Shown piece by piece: positions 49,154-62,299 of a stretch of DNA of 64,000 nucleotides (its first letter is position 1; every line of letters starts with the position of its first letter). The DNA is taken from assembly GCA_033239525.1 (NCBI GenBank), contig BSYO01000013.1, forward strand, positions 4,674,501 through 4,738,500, read 5' to 3'. Made by a program: the position numbers and the translations under genes. The stretch is from Nepenthes gracilis. Taxonomy: Eukaryota > Streptophyta > Magnoliopsida > Caryophyllales > Nepenthaceae. Below the pieces are notes generated by a model. It saw only the letters and a program-made list of their open reading frames with translations, was not told the origin of the DNA and searched no databases.

Positions 49154-50032
49154 TCTTGCATCTTAGGTTTCCAATTATTGTACGGATTATGGGACCTTTC
49201 AATCTTTTGCTATGGGTCGATTTGGATCTGGTCTAATTTTCGTCTCTGATAATCTGAAGCTTGTACAATACAAACTTTAAATAAGAGGTCAAATGTTAGC
49301 GAGATGTTCTCCTACCATAAATACTCCAACGCTCAAATCAGTTATCATCCATAATAAACGAAGAGATACAGGATGGGATATAGGATGCAGTGGGGAATGA
49401 AAAGATGCTTGAATGCAATAGTTAAGCAATTTTGGAAGGCTGGGCTCCACTGGATGCACAACAGAAAATGGCACACTAAGATTGCTCGATTGAGGCTTCG
49501 AAGAATCAAGATTTGGGAGGATTAGTGATCAGGTTCCGGAATCGAGATTCAGAAAAAGATCCCTCTCCTATCAAAAGGGCGGATATTCATAGGCTCCATG
49601 GAGAAAAATCCTGGGCGCAGGAATTCCCAGCATGTGACAAATCGAGATTCGCCAGTCACCGACCGCTGTCGGCAGTGACTAGTGTCAATTGTCATCTTCT
49701 GGTGGCGCGAACACTATCGTCAGGTGTTGACCACGCTTGATCTAGTGCTTGCGCGTAGATTGCCTAAGTGGTTGGGCAAATCGGCATGTGCAGCAGCTGG
49801 TTGCGTTGACCTCTCCTTATTGGCCATCATGTTTTGGGAAGACTCCTGTCGCTTGCAGCTACCTCAGCAGGTTGCAATAGCGCGTTAATTGGTTGTTATC
49901 CTGAGACACCACGTGGGCCGTGTCCTTGGGCTTGCTGGGTTTCAAAGGAATTCTCACTTACTGCTCCACTAGACTAGTATCTATTCGACTGGGCCTTCCT
50001 TCTCCTGGCCTGCCTTCGAGTTGGACCTAACA
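49154..50032 (-). mobile_element. LTR related to family 2, probably solo
   Basis: A GC-rich block stands out from AT-rich flanks. It shares with family 2 only the U5-side module: ATAAGAGGTCAAATG, GATGTTCTCC and ACTCCAACGCTCAAATCAG near 49,275-49,340. The rest is different, so this is another family. On the minus strand it starts TGTTAGGTCCAACTCG. CTTGT at 49149-49153 and 50033-50037 may be a target duplication, in which case the far end reads TC instead of TG. Ends are tentative; the LTR nature is more secure. Confidence 0.5.
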
Positions 50033-50037
50033 CTTGT

Positions 50038-52240
50038 TTATTTTAATTTTTATATATGATATATTAAAACTAATAAATAAGTCTGTAAATTAATAAATTT
50101 AGTACTATAATTTGTATATATTGTTTAAATCATATCAATATGTATTTTAACAGCTTAGACAATTCATTTTGATTGATAGTTTGGTTTAGCTTAATAAAAA
50201 TTTAAATCATAATATGTTATTTGATTATAGATTATTTTCATATCTGTATCAAAATTTAATCATATTCACCGATGTGTGTAGATATACTTATAAATTCATA
50301 TGATGATAATTTATAATCACACAAACCAAAAAAAGTATATACTCTCATAATTGTATGTCTATTTAATGACAATAAGTTTTAAACTTTCTTAAGATGAATA
50401 ATATAATCATGATAATATATTGTTAGTAATAGTATATTACACTTATAATTATAGGCTTTTTATGAGTAATGCTCTCATAATAGTATTTATTTAATAATGA
50501 GAATAACTTTAATGATGGTTAATATTTAACAACTAATAATAATCTCGATATTCTAAATTTTTAACGAAAATATTTATTTTTATAATAATTTAATTTTTTT
50601 AAAAAAAATATATAATATAATAATTTTTTTATTATAAGATGAATAAATAATAAAAAAATAATAAAATTTACACCGACACTAAATACAAATTTATAAAATT
50701 CAAAGGCCAAATAAATTATTATTACTGTTTCGATAAATTTGCTTGTTATTCTTGTCTCCCATCCATAAGCCAATAATTATTTCAATCAATAAATTGGGTG
50801 CCATTTCTAGATACTAAATAAAGTCAAATTAAATCCAAATACAAATTATAATTTAAAAAATATTAAAGTATTCATAAAATATATTCCTAATTTTTTAAAA
50901 ATAAATAAAAATAATAAAATGGGAGAGGGAAACTCTAAATAAAGGCAAAGATGAATACTGCGGTCAGACCTGATGTTTCAGTCACTCACAAATAAAGCTG
51001 TCGTCTCCCTCATCATCGACCGTTGAATCATCACATCATCTTTCTTGATTAAGCTTCATCATTACCCTTCACTTCCTATAGTTTTGTTTTTCTTTTTTTT
51101 TTTTTCTAAAAATGTACCCTACGCACGCACGTACCGGATCAAATCCCCTACGACACTGCATTTTCTATGAATGCATTCGTACGCATGACACAAATCTCTA
51201 TCATAATCCGACGGACTCGAAATTCTGTAGACAAACTGTGTGATATGGATTATGCCTTCGCTGCAATTTCTATGAATACCTTTTTTTTTAGTTTTTTAAT
51301 TAAAATTTTCTTTATTTAATTTAATAAATCTGGATAAAATTTGTAAAATATAAAGTTAAAAAATATTTTTACCTTAGTTTTTTTTTTAAATTAGATTTGA
51401 TATAATATTAGTAAATTTAGAGTAAGTCAAAAAAAATATTTTTAAAATATTTTATATTTTTATGAAGATTATTTTAAATTTTATGAATTTTATCAACACA
51501 TGCTTGCTTTTTTGAGAATAATTACATAAAAAGTTATATTGACTAAGGTAAAAACCATTTTTCTCGTTAATAAACACAGAATAATATAATTTTATATCGA
51601 CTGATTTTGATTTAAATGTTCAAAATAGTGGTTACCTGTATTTCTTGCCATCATTGTCAATAGAAAAATGACATTTATTGTCTAAAGTATAACAGTATAA
51701 ATTTCAACAATCCCACATTTACTATGTGAAATTCTCATACATTGATTATTTATCATTTGAATTTGTCCTTGAAATTGCAACAGTGAAGATAACTATTGAC
51801 CTTCATCCTTAACTTAAGAATAGAAAAACATCTCTATCTAGAATAAATAACAAGTACTATAGACAATGATATAAGAATACAAATAAAACAGTGTACAGGC
51901 AAAAGTTAGCTAATGTTACATTGGTGGATTGACAAATAATTTAAAACTCGATTCTTATCTCAAGGGAAAAATAAAAAAAATAGTGAAAATAAAAGGTAAA
52001 ACAAAAAAAAAATCTAGAGCAAATCCTTAGAAAAACAAAATGACAATCCCATAGAAGGCAACAAATATCAAAATGCATGTAGCTAAATAAAGGATTGAAA
52101 GTTTAAATCAAAGACTTCTATATTTGAATGTTTTGCCTTCCAAAAATACTTGATAATGGTCATTGTACTTGTAAAACATAAGTCAAAATTAATAAAATGG
52201 AAAACAATTATTCTAGAAGCCTAATTTCTTTTTTTATATA
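50038..52240. other. AT-rich intergenic region, no gene seen
   Basis: Very AT-rich, with long A and T runs. A slightly more complex patch at 50,930-51,250 shows no recognisable frame. Confidence 0.4.
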
Positions 52241-52744
52241 CAAGATTAATAATCATCAAATGGGATGGGTGATAGTCAAATCTGTGTAAAGTATGAATAT
52301 ATTAAAATTAAATATGAATTGTGCTATCTTTTAGATAATCATCTATAAAATTTTCTCACTCATAATTCATTTTATTGAGCTGATGACTTTTGTTACATAT
52401 ACTAGACTGACTACCGAACCTGCTTAGCGCTTATCTTCATTTGCTCATTGTGAGTTAGGACACCATAGGGTTGAACATGGTGCATTTTGGGCCTCATGCT
52501 TTGTTGAATCTTTCTGAGCGCGTTAGTATTCCTGGCATGCTAATAAATAAGTCAGGTGTTATGCCAGCTCACAATGGTACAAGACCCATCAATAGACAAG
52601 ATTAATAATCATCAAATGGGATGAGTGATAGTTAAATCTGTATAAGATGTGATTCTATTAAGTTTAAGTATTAATTGTGCTAACTTTTAAATTATTATTT
52701 ATAAAATTTTCTTAGTCATAATTCATTTTATTGAGCTGATGACT
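52241..52744. repeat. 148-bp direct repeats around a 208-bp core, TRIM-like
   Basis: Copies at 52241-52388 and 52597-52744 are equal in length and about 85% identical by eye; both start CAAGATTAATAATCATCAAA and end TTATTGAGCTGATGACT. The 208-bp core between them is GC-richer than the surroundings. Sizes fit a TRIM (tiny LTR element without genes), but I see neither TG...CA ends nor a primer site, so a simple tandem duplication with a spacer is possible. Confidence 0.5.
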
Positions 52745-52759
52745 AATAATACATATGCT

Positions 52760-53253
52760 GTCACAATTCACCTCTTTCTCACAAACAAAGCACACACCCA
52801 CCCACCCATACTCGATTCCAATTATTGTAGATCAAGTAAATTAAATGGATGATTAAGGGAATTTATAGAAAAGCAATAAAAAAATCTTAACACTAAACAG
52901 AGAGATCAAACATCACATATTTTTCATGACAACTCGATAAACATGAAGGGAAATTAAAATACCAAACACATTCTCAACATTTTCAAATTTTATTCTTAAA
53001 TTTTAATTTTTTTAATTCCATTCTCAACTTTTATTTTAATACATATTGTACTTAGGTAATCAATTTATTATTGTTCGATATCACATAATACACATGTGAT
53101 ATAAAAAACACTCCAAAATATATCTTCATTTTATTTTTTTTAAATAAATTTTGGAGTTTTTTTATATAAATTAGTTGAGAATAGAATTTTAAAAAATAAA
53201 AATTTAGAACAAAATTAGAAAAACTCCAATAATATATTTGATGTATAATCTCC
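52760..53253. other. AT-rich spacer containing the 3' UTR of the GATA gene
   Basis: No further gene. The part next to 53254 is expected to be the 3' UTR of the minus-strand GATA gene. Confidence 0.4.
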
Positions 53254-54508
53254 CTAACCATGAACAAGGCCATAAGATAGAGCCATCAGCAAGATCGCGG
53301 CCTCCTTCTCTTCTTGTGGGAAAACTTCGGGAAGAGACAGTTTCTTGGTAAGATACAATGTGAATTCCTCCAAGCAAAGTTTTCTTCGATCTGGAGATGC
53401 TGTGGTGGCGATCTTCGATCGTTTCTTCTGTTGCAAGCCAGAACCACCGCTCGATCCTTTTTCTTTGTGATGCACCTTGCTGTTATTCATAACCTGAGTT
53501 TTAACTGCATGAACGGTGCCTTTTGACGCAGCTGCTGCATTCGCTGTCGCCATGGCAGCCCTCGCCTTCCTTTGCCGGATACCACACGCGTTGCAAAGTG
53601 ACTGCACCATGGACACCAATCAATGGATACCATTATTAACGAATAGTAAGAGGAACACCCATAATTTAAAAGTCAAATTCTAGTAAACAAGAACACCCCT
53701 CTCAAAAGCAGCAGAACTTGAGTGTTCCAACAGCTCGCCAGTATACCTTGGGACCTTTAGGGCCACTTCTCCAGAGAGGGGTCTTGGTAGTGTTGCAATC
53801 AGCGCAAACCCTAATAGTGTTGTTGCCATTAAGTGAAGAATTTATATTGCTGCTGTTATCAGTCTCAGTGGGAGGACATCGATGCCTCTGATCTCCACGA
53901 TGCTTGATCATATTTCTGTCGCGGGGTATGCCTGCATCGCCACCATTGATTTGATCGGGCTTCAACATCTTCTTCATCAACCTCGTCTTCGGAGACACCC
54001 ATTTAATGGAAAAATTGTCACCATCTTCACGACTTTGATCACCTCCGCTTCCATCACTTGGATCTTCTACCTTCTTCCCAGCGAATAATTTCAGGCCGCA
54101 GTTCTCTATCTTACCCTGTGGAGCTTTGTGACCGTACGATCCGCTGTCATATGTGCCAAAAAAATCGACCTAAATAGACAGGGAAAATATTCAGTTATCG
54201 ATCATGTGAAGATAGCCGAGTATTAAATCGCATAAAACAAATCGAAATCCCGTTGTTGACTAAAAATATTTTTGTATAATACATATAATTGCACCAACCT
54301 CTAGGTGGTTATATGATTGGTGTGATTCCGAGTAATCATACTCAGCTTCATCATGAGATGGGTTGAAAAGGTTAGGGCGCGAGGGAGATAAAGATGAAGA
54401 ATTAGCGGCAAGAAATTTGAAGGTAAGCTGCTGCTCATGATCACTGTGAGGTTGATCTTCATTTAGGTCTGGTACTAAAGGTTGAAAACTGAAGTAACTT
54501 GGAGTCAT
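53254..54508 (-). CDS. GNC/CGA1: B-class GATA transcription factor with LLM domain (GNC/CGA1 type)
   Basis: Three exons on the minus strand, 54299-54508, 53747-54169 and 53254-53601, join in phase 0 (donors GTTGGT and GTATAC, acceptors ATTTAG and GTGCAG) into 326 residues. The single zinc finger has C192-x2-C195-x18-C214-x2-C217 with the block NTTKTPLWRSGPKGPK, and intron 2 splits it before SLCNAC as in B-class GATA genes. The conserved KWVSPKTRLMKKM lies before it. The C terminus LLMALSYGLVHG is the LLM domain. In Arabidopsis, GNC and CGA1/GNL are nuclear factors that promote greening and chloroplast development downstream of light, cytokinin and nitrate. The N terminus (PDLNEDQ) also fits the family. 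The minus-strand leader has a CTT-rich run at about 54,550-54,577. Which paralogue it is cannot be told. Confidence 0.95.
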
Positions 54509-54599
54509 GGAGGATGATGAAGAAAAGAAAATTAAAGAAGACGATGATCAAGAAGATGAAGAAGAAGAAGAAGAAGTTGTTTGGTTGCAAATGGCGGCG

Positions 54600-56429
54600 G
54601 TAGAAACGAGAGGAGATGAGGGGTTAAAAGGGCCTAATCAGTGAAGAGGGAGTATGAGATGTTCACGTGAGCTTTAATGAGGCAAACAAAAAGGACTGTC
54701 TTCAGAGGATCAGGCTTTGCGTGTGTCAAGTACTGCCACACGCCACTCCCTGCATGACGAGAAAAAACCTATCTATAAATTAAATTATTTGGTTATCTCC
54801 CAAGTGTTGGATCCTAATTCAATCGATAGTAATTTATTGAAAAATAAAATTAATTAGACACACCAATATAGCGTTTAACTTAGTTAAAAGATCATATATT
54901 ATAAATATATGCAAGAGTTTTTAAGCTATGTTTGAAGAATGAATACAATGTAGAAATTGAATGTTTATTTTCAGAGAAAAAATAGATATATGAGTATAGT
55001 GTGCAATTTGTATGTGATATAATATATATTACATACCCTTACCCAAAACAAAAAAAAAAAAAGATGATTCTTATAACTAAGGTTTTGCCTAAGGATAGCG
55101 ACACCCGAATGAGAAAGCTCGATCCAAAAAATTTGGTTCATCGACCTATACATCATAAATAATAAAAATAAAATGAACTAAACTGTATTATTTATAAAAT
55201 CTCTTTGATATGTAAGTCGATAGTAATTTTGATTGATAAAAAGATAGAGAATTATCTATATTTTTAAATTGCACGACAAGACTATTATTTCAGGTATTAG
55301 TGATAGAGTCAAGTTGCAATTTAGAGATTTCGGTTGGGAAGTGAAGCTAATAGATAATGTGATCTAGGGATTAACATGGATCTTGTGTGATGTTGACGAT
55401 AATAGTTATAGAATTTTCATTGAGACGTAAAATGCTCATGTCAAATAGACTATTAAAAAAGAGTGCAACATAATTTTCAAGATAGATACTCAGTTTCTAT
55501 CTCGTGAGAAAGTTCACCTAAATATTGGGTGAATGCAAAATTTAGTGGAAGAATGGCCTCTTTATTCTTTGGGATTTGATTTGAGGATCTCTTCTAAATG
55601 AAATAAATTGTTATACTTATAAGTACTGTAAGAAAGTTGTCAAACTAAAGACTAATTGGGACATAAAGGTAGGGTTAGTAGGTCAAGTATAATTCATTGA
55701 TCAACAACCGGTATACCTATTCTGTAATCTGTACTGGGTATTGCTGCTACGACTAATTAATATTTATTAAATGTTCACATTTTTCAATATTACAGGTTAT
55801 TTAATATGATATGACAAGCACGTTTTTTTAATAAATATATTTTATTATTCTCACTTAATAAATGATACTGATATGCCATCCGGCTGTCAATTACTTTCAT
55901 TCAGAAATCTTTTCATGCATCTAATAGCAAGGTTAGTTTATAAAACAAGTAGGAAACTCTTAATCAAGCTAAGACTATTGTAAGTTTATAAAAGCTTAAA
56001 TCATGTTATGATCTTGTTGCCATATCCCATGGACCTAACGCGCTTACAGTCCCAACAATAACCCCTGAAGTTAAGAATTGATGCTAAATTTGCAAAGTTA
56101 TTGCACCAGCTTTGTAGTAAACATGAGCCGCGGCCCTATCAAGTTAGAAATTAATGTGCTTTTGCTTGAGCTAAACATCTGTCCATCGTGCTTCTTGTAG
56201 TGATCTAGCACCATATGTTGGTCAACCGATGAAGGTAATTTGAATATATCCTCATTCACGATCCACTAGGTATGTTCAATTTAGCTAATCGTAAATAAAA
56301 TGGAGATCTCTTAATTCTAGGGCTTTAACTAACGTGATTAAAGTCCCATCAGCCAAGACTATCACTTGGTGTCCTTGCTAGGTTGTAGCATATCAAAGCA
56401 AGTATAGAAAGCCTAGAGACAGGTATTCT
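54600..56429. other. intergenic region upstream of the GATA gene
   Basis: It should contain the GATA promoter in its first few hundred bases. The rest is AT-rich, with no gene or defined repeat that I can support. Confidence 0.4.
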
Positions 56430-56842
56430 TGTTAGAAAAATATCTTATATGATAAGATATATGATTTTATTAATTTATTAAATTTAGATTAAATAAAATG
56501 ATTTTGTATCATTAGTTAAGAAATATTGATTATTTATAATTAGTTAATTTTTTTTAAAAGATATACCTATCTAATATAAACTATTTAACAGAAAAGTGTG
56601 GATTTTGATAATTTAAAAAAATAGTCCCCTCTTATTCTATTAAAAAATTATCTACACTCATCATTTTGAGATATATATATGAGAATTATAAAAAATCTCT
56701 ATAATTTTAAAGAGAGAGAAAAGAGAGAAATCTTCTTTTCATTATTTAATATAAATGCTTTTTTAATTTTGCATATTATTTTCGAAAAGTTAAAAGTTTA
56801 ACTCTTACGAATTTAGGTAGATAAATTTACTTTTATATATAA
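56430..56842 (+). repeat. copia-like LTR relic, copy B
   Basis: It starts TGTTAGAAAAATATC, a common start for small copia LTRs. It contains AGAATTATAAAAAATCTC, an AGAGAGAAAAGAGAG stretch and TTAATTTTGCATATT, and is followed by ATTGGTAAAAT where the primer site (ATTGGTATCAGAG type) would lie. The same series occurs at about 118-530. Confidence 0.5.
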
Positions 56843-56844
56843 TT

Positions 56845-57498
56845 GGTAAAATAAATATGATCATAAAAATCTTGAAAATTTAAATTTATATCTTACTAAT
56901 GAGTTCTTACAATTCTAAGATCGATAGAGCAAGAATGGTGTTAGGAAGACATTCTTAAATTATTATTAGATTATTTTTGTTGATATAATATTTCATTTAT
57001 CCATTTAAATTAATTAAATTTGATGGATGGATCAACAATTTGATATATAACATATTTCAATGAAAAAATACAGTGGATAGATGGCTACACAACATCTTTT
57101 CTTTATCATTTCCCAAGTATAATCCAGAAAGTGTGATTTACTGGCCTTCATTATATTAGTTGAGATATACAGCTGATCATTGAGAAATTAATTAGGATGG
57201 TTTTTCACACATGGTGCCCACAGATAATTTCTCTTATACTAAACATATTTCAAGTTAATTTTAACTAACAAGCGATCAGGCCACGTAAATCAATCAATGA
57301 TTTAGCATATTTTAGATACTATTTTATCCATTTTACTTACTAGGCGAGGTAAACTTCTCTTTTGGTTATTTATCAAGCATTTGGTCTCAATTGAGACTTC
57401 TATCTTAATTCTATACTGATTTTATTCTAGAAAGAATTTTAACAAATTTATGAATTGGACTCTCTGAAAACCCTAAAAAGAGTCACCTTAACATAAAG
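56845..57498. other. AT-rich spacer, nothing recognised
   Basis: No gene seen. Its first part might be decayed internal sequence of the copia-like element to its left. Confidence 0.35.
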
Positions 57499-57503
57499 GA
57501 AAG

Positions 57504-57685
57504 TGTAATATTTCAGATTTTGATTGGATTATTTTAATATTAATTATAATTTTGGGTATTTTGAACATAGTGAAAGTAAATTAAAATATTCTAAAATTTT
57601 GAGAAATGATCGGAATTTTGGAGCGGTGCCCGAGGCGTGCCCGTACTATTGTTCGGAATCCAATTTGTATTTTAAAATTAAATAT

Positions 57686-57717
<32 letters not shown>

Positions 57718-59999
57718 TATAAAAAATAGAGAAAAGAATGGAAAAAAAAAAGAGAGAAAATGAGTCGGAGAGAGAGGGAGAAGAGGAGAGAGAGGGGGAA
57801 AAGGGGGGCTAGGGTTTCGTTCAGCGCGAAGAAAAAGGAGGAGGAGAAGGGTTCGGTGGCTGAGAATTGACGTCAATGGTGGCATGCGGCGGTTGTGGGG
57901 AGGCTGCGATTGTCGTGGGTGAGGCCACGATGGTCGCAGGTTGAGGCGGCGGCGGCGCTGGGTGAGAAAATTAATGCCGGAAGAGTCAACGGCGGCCGTT
58001 CGGGGTGATAGCAGCGACATCGGTGGTCGCAATAGTGAGTTGTGGCGCGGCGTAGGCTGAGGCGGTGGTGACGTGGTGCGAAGGAGAGAAGTCACTCGAT
58101 GAGAGAGAGGAGGCGACCACCGCAGCGGCTTTGGTGTCGGCGCCGGCTGGGTGAGGCCGAGGGGGCAGGCGACGGCCGCATGAGGAGGCGCAGTGGTTGA
58201 GCGGCGGCAGAAGAGTGGCGGCAGCAGCAGCAACGACGCGGTGGCTGTGCGTAGAGGAGAGAGGAAAGAGGGTGCGCGGGTGAGCGTGAGAAGGAGAGAG
58301 AGAGGCACAAATCGGGTGTTGCGGGACCTCCTTTCTTCAGATATGCGGAGTATAATGTTAAGGCAAGTATTCTATAGCCCTATTATTGGCCTGATTTGAT
58401 TTCTGATGCATTGTGACTACTGTGAAAGATTTTACTAACATACATGTATTTTTATATAACCCTAATTTATCAATTATGTACATGCATGTATATTTTATCG
58501 GTTGTGCGGTGATTTTGTACTGGTATTTATGATTTGGAGGGATTTTGGATACCCGGACGAGATATATGTATGTTTGTGTATCCATATATTGTGGAACCAT
58601 GAACCAGACCGTGCGTTAGTCTACACGCTCGCTGTCGAGGGCGGGATCACTACAAGACCATGACGGTTCGAGACCCTAGGGGTCAATTTGTGATCCGAGG
58701 CATTGGCTATTTGTGGCACCGCTCCCGACGGGGAGGCTTAGTCCTGAACGAGACGTATATAATAGGCTACTTCCGCCTAAAGGAAGGTTGAGACATTTAA
58801 TAGCTGACCTGCCCCACTGTGTATTTAATTGAGAATTATCATAAGAAATTGACAAAAAATTAATATATTTGGATGTCCTGATATATAACTAAAACTTAAA
58901 GTTGCACCCAAAGCCACGGGTGGTAAAACATAGTGAGTAAGTTTCTAATCTATGGGAGATAGAGTACATTGATAGCCATGAACTATTGGCTTAAACCGTA
59001 GCCAAGCCTTGAGCTGCTGGCTTAAATCGCAGCCAATATAGCCATAGTTATTGGACGAAGGTAACCATTCCTCAAGTTGGTATTATTGATCTTTGGTACT
59101 CCGATTTCGTGCATACTTTGTATTTCTGTATGTATTTGGGTGGACTGTAATTTGAGACACGTAGTTTGGCCCTTGGATGGGCGATAGAAATGTCTCATAC
59201 GTATAAATATGTGATAAACCCGAAATGTATTTTTATTTATATTTTTATTTCGACAGTCTTCTCTCGATTTCTGCATTATGAAATTTAGATCCGGACGATG
59301 GTATGTGTCCCACACGAATGTCGTGACGGTTGTGGCCTAAGTGACCTCGGATCATATGATATGATGTCGTCTGTAAGATTTTACCGGATCGTTATTTATT
59401 ACGAATATGTCCCAGAGAGACCGTTTAATACAGACGATGATTTAGTACGAGACATTTTCTCGATTTTTAGAGATTTTCACAGACATTGTGTTTTATTTTA
59501 CTTGATTGATAAACGATATTCGTGCTTCGATTTATGAGTTACTGTTTTATATGATGATACTTGTTGAGCTATAGGCTCACGTTTTCATGTTTTATCTCTT
59601 CAAACAATGGCATGGATACGCTTGTTGGAGCTCGGACGTGATTGGACTTGGATATCCCTTGTTGAGATATTATGTTTGGTACATTTCTAATATCGAGGAT
59701 GTGTTATGGTTATTATTTATGATCGGATGATAGCCCTGATCATAGTATGTAAAATATTAGAATTACAACATTATGTGGATGAGTTGTTGTAAATTTGGAT
59801 ACCTTCCTTGCGATTATGGATAGCAAGTCGTATATTATATTTGTTCGGATTTATATTCAATGAGATCTTATGCGGATTTTATTATATTGGGTCATGTATG
59901 TGTATAACTGTCACACTCGGGTGAGGTTTTTGTGGTTGATGGAAGTATTATTATCGATTTTATTTTGACCTGTGTATTTCGTATTCCTAGGTCGTGACA
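57504..59999 (+). mobile_element. 2.5 kb gypsy-type solo LTR with perfect target duplication
   Basis: It starts TGTAATATTTCAGATTTTG and ends CCTAGGTCGTGACA. GAAAG stands on both sides (57499-57503 and 60000-60004), a full 5-bp target duplication. Long LTRs with TGTAA...GTGACA ends are typical of chromovirus-type gypsy elements. A GC- and purine-rich part (57,770-58,330) resembles the transcribed leader of such LTRs and produces large spurious ORFs, including a 207-codon antisense frame. No primer site or coding domain follows it. The right flank is satellite DNA. Confidence 0.85.
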
Positions 60000-61257
60000 G
60001 AAAGTCACTGAGATGATGAATTTGTCGTGATTATGAAATTATGTTTTGCATATATGTAGGAGTGATTATGATTGGTTTAGTGAATATTAGAAGACAATTC
60101 ACAATCAAATTATATATCAAGTTTTAGATATTCACCAAATTGAATCAAATGATCTGTTAAAATAAATTATCCAACCCATTAATGTGTGAACTAATTTGAT
60201 TTTGATAATTTATAGTACTAAATTTAGTAGTCTAAAAACTAATTGAATATTAATATAATAATAATATTATTATTATTATTATTTTAAACATATTCTAAAA
60301 ACTAAATTTAATTTTGTGTTCCTGGATCATGACAGAAAGTCACTGAGATGATGAACTTGTCGTGATTATGAAATTATGTTATACATATATGTAGGAGTGA
60401 TTATGATTGGTTTAGTGAATACTAGAAGACCTTTCACAATCAAATTATATATCAAGTTTTAGATATTCACCAAATTGAATCAAATGATCTGTTAAAATAA
60501 ATTATCCAACCCATTAATGTGTGAACTAATTTGATTTTGATAATTTATAGTACTAAATTTAGTAGTCTAAAAACTAATTGAATATTAATATAATAATAAT
60601 AATAATATTATTATTATTTTAAACACATTCTAAAAACTAAATTTAATTTTGTGTTCTGGATCATGACAAAAGTCACCGAGATGATGAACTTGTCGTGATT
60701 ATGAAATTATGTTATACATATATGTAGGAGTGATTATGATTGGTTTAGTGAATATTAGAAGACCTTTCACAATCAAATTATATATCAAGTTTTAGATATT
60801 CACCAAATTGAATCAAATGATCTGTTAAAATAAATTATCCAAACCGTTAATGTGTGAACTAATTTGATTTTGACAATTTATAGTACTAAATTTAGTAGTC
60901 TAAAAACTAATTGAATATTAATATAATAATAATAATATTATTATTATTATTTTAAACACATTCTAAAAACTAAATTTAATTTTGTGTTTTACGGATCATG
61001 ACAAAAGTCACTGAGATGATGAACTTGTCGTGATTATGAAATTATGTTATGCATATATGTAGGAGTGATTATGATTGGTTTAATGAATATTAGAAGACCT
61101 TTCACAATCAAATTATATATCAAGTTTTAGATATTCACAAAATTGAATCAAATGATCTGTTAAAATAAATTATCCAAACCGTTAATGTGTAAACTAATTT
61201 GATTTTGACAATTTATAGTACTAAATTTAGTAGTCTAAAAACTAATTTAATATTAAT

Positions 61258-61289
<32 letters not shown>

Positions 61290-61930
61290 TTAAACACATT
61301 CTAAAAACTAAATTTAATTTTGTGTTCCTGGATCATGACAGAAAGTCACTGAGATGATGAATTTGTCGTGATTATGAAATTATGTTATGCATATATGTAT
61401 GAGTGATAATGATTAGTTTAGTGATTATTAGAAGACCATTCACAATCAAATTATATATCAAGTTTTAGATATTCACCAAATTGAATCAAATGATCTGTTA
61501 AAATAAATTATCCAAACCGTTAATGTGTGAACTAATTTGATTTTGACAATTTATAGTACTAAATTTAGTTGTCTAAAAACTAATTGAATATTAATATAAT
61601 AATAATAATAATATTATTATTATTTTAAACACATTCTAAAAACTAAATTTAATTTTGTGTTCCTGGATCATGACAGAAAGTCACTGAGATGATGAATTTG
61701 TCGTGATTATGAAATTATGTTATGCATATATGTAGGAGTGATTATGATTGGTTTAGTGAATATTAGAAGACAATTCACAATCAAATTATATATCAAGTTT
61801 TAGATATTCACCAAATTGAATCAAATGATCTGTTAAAATAAATTATCCAAACCGTTAATGTGTGAACTAATTTGATTTTGACAATTTATAGTACTAAATT
61901 TAGTAGTCTAAAAACTAATTGAATATTAAT

Positions 61931-61961
<31 letters not shown>

Positions 61962-62268
61962 TTTAAACACATTCTAAAAACTAAATTTAATTTTGTGTTC
62001 CTGGATCATGACAGAAAGTCACTGAGATGATGAACTTGTCGTGATTATGAAATTATGTTATGCATATATGTAGGAGTGATTATGATTGGTTTAATGAATA
62101 TTAGAAGACAATTCACAATCAAATTGTATATCGAGTTTTAGATATTTACCAAATTGAATCAAATGATCTGTTAAAATAAATTATCCAAACCGTTAATGTG
62201 TAAACTAATTTGATTTTGACAATTTATAGTACTAAATTTAGTAGTCTAAAAACTAATTGAATATTAAT

Positions 62269-62299
<31 letters not shown>

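Noticed and set aside
57685..58308. 207-codon minus-strand ORF rich in Pro, Ser, Leu and Arg
   Set aside because: It lies wholly within a solo LTR, antisense to it, in a GC-rich purine stretch. Composition is low-complexity and it has no domain. Competing frames overlap it on both strands.
58610..58700. GGTTCGAGACC resembling a tRNA T-loop
   Set aside because: No acceptor stem, D-arm or anticodon arm can be folded around it; it lies within the long LTR.
59900..60320. the large LTR as the 5' LTR of an element whose untranslated region is the tandem array
   Set aside because: No primer-binding site follows the LTR end, and a perfect GAAAG target duplication flanks the LTR itself, so it is a solo LTR.
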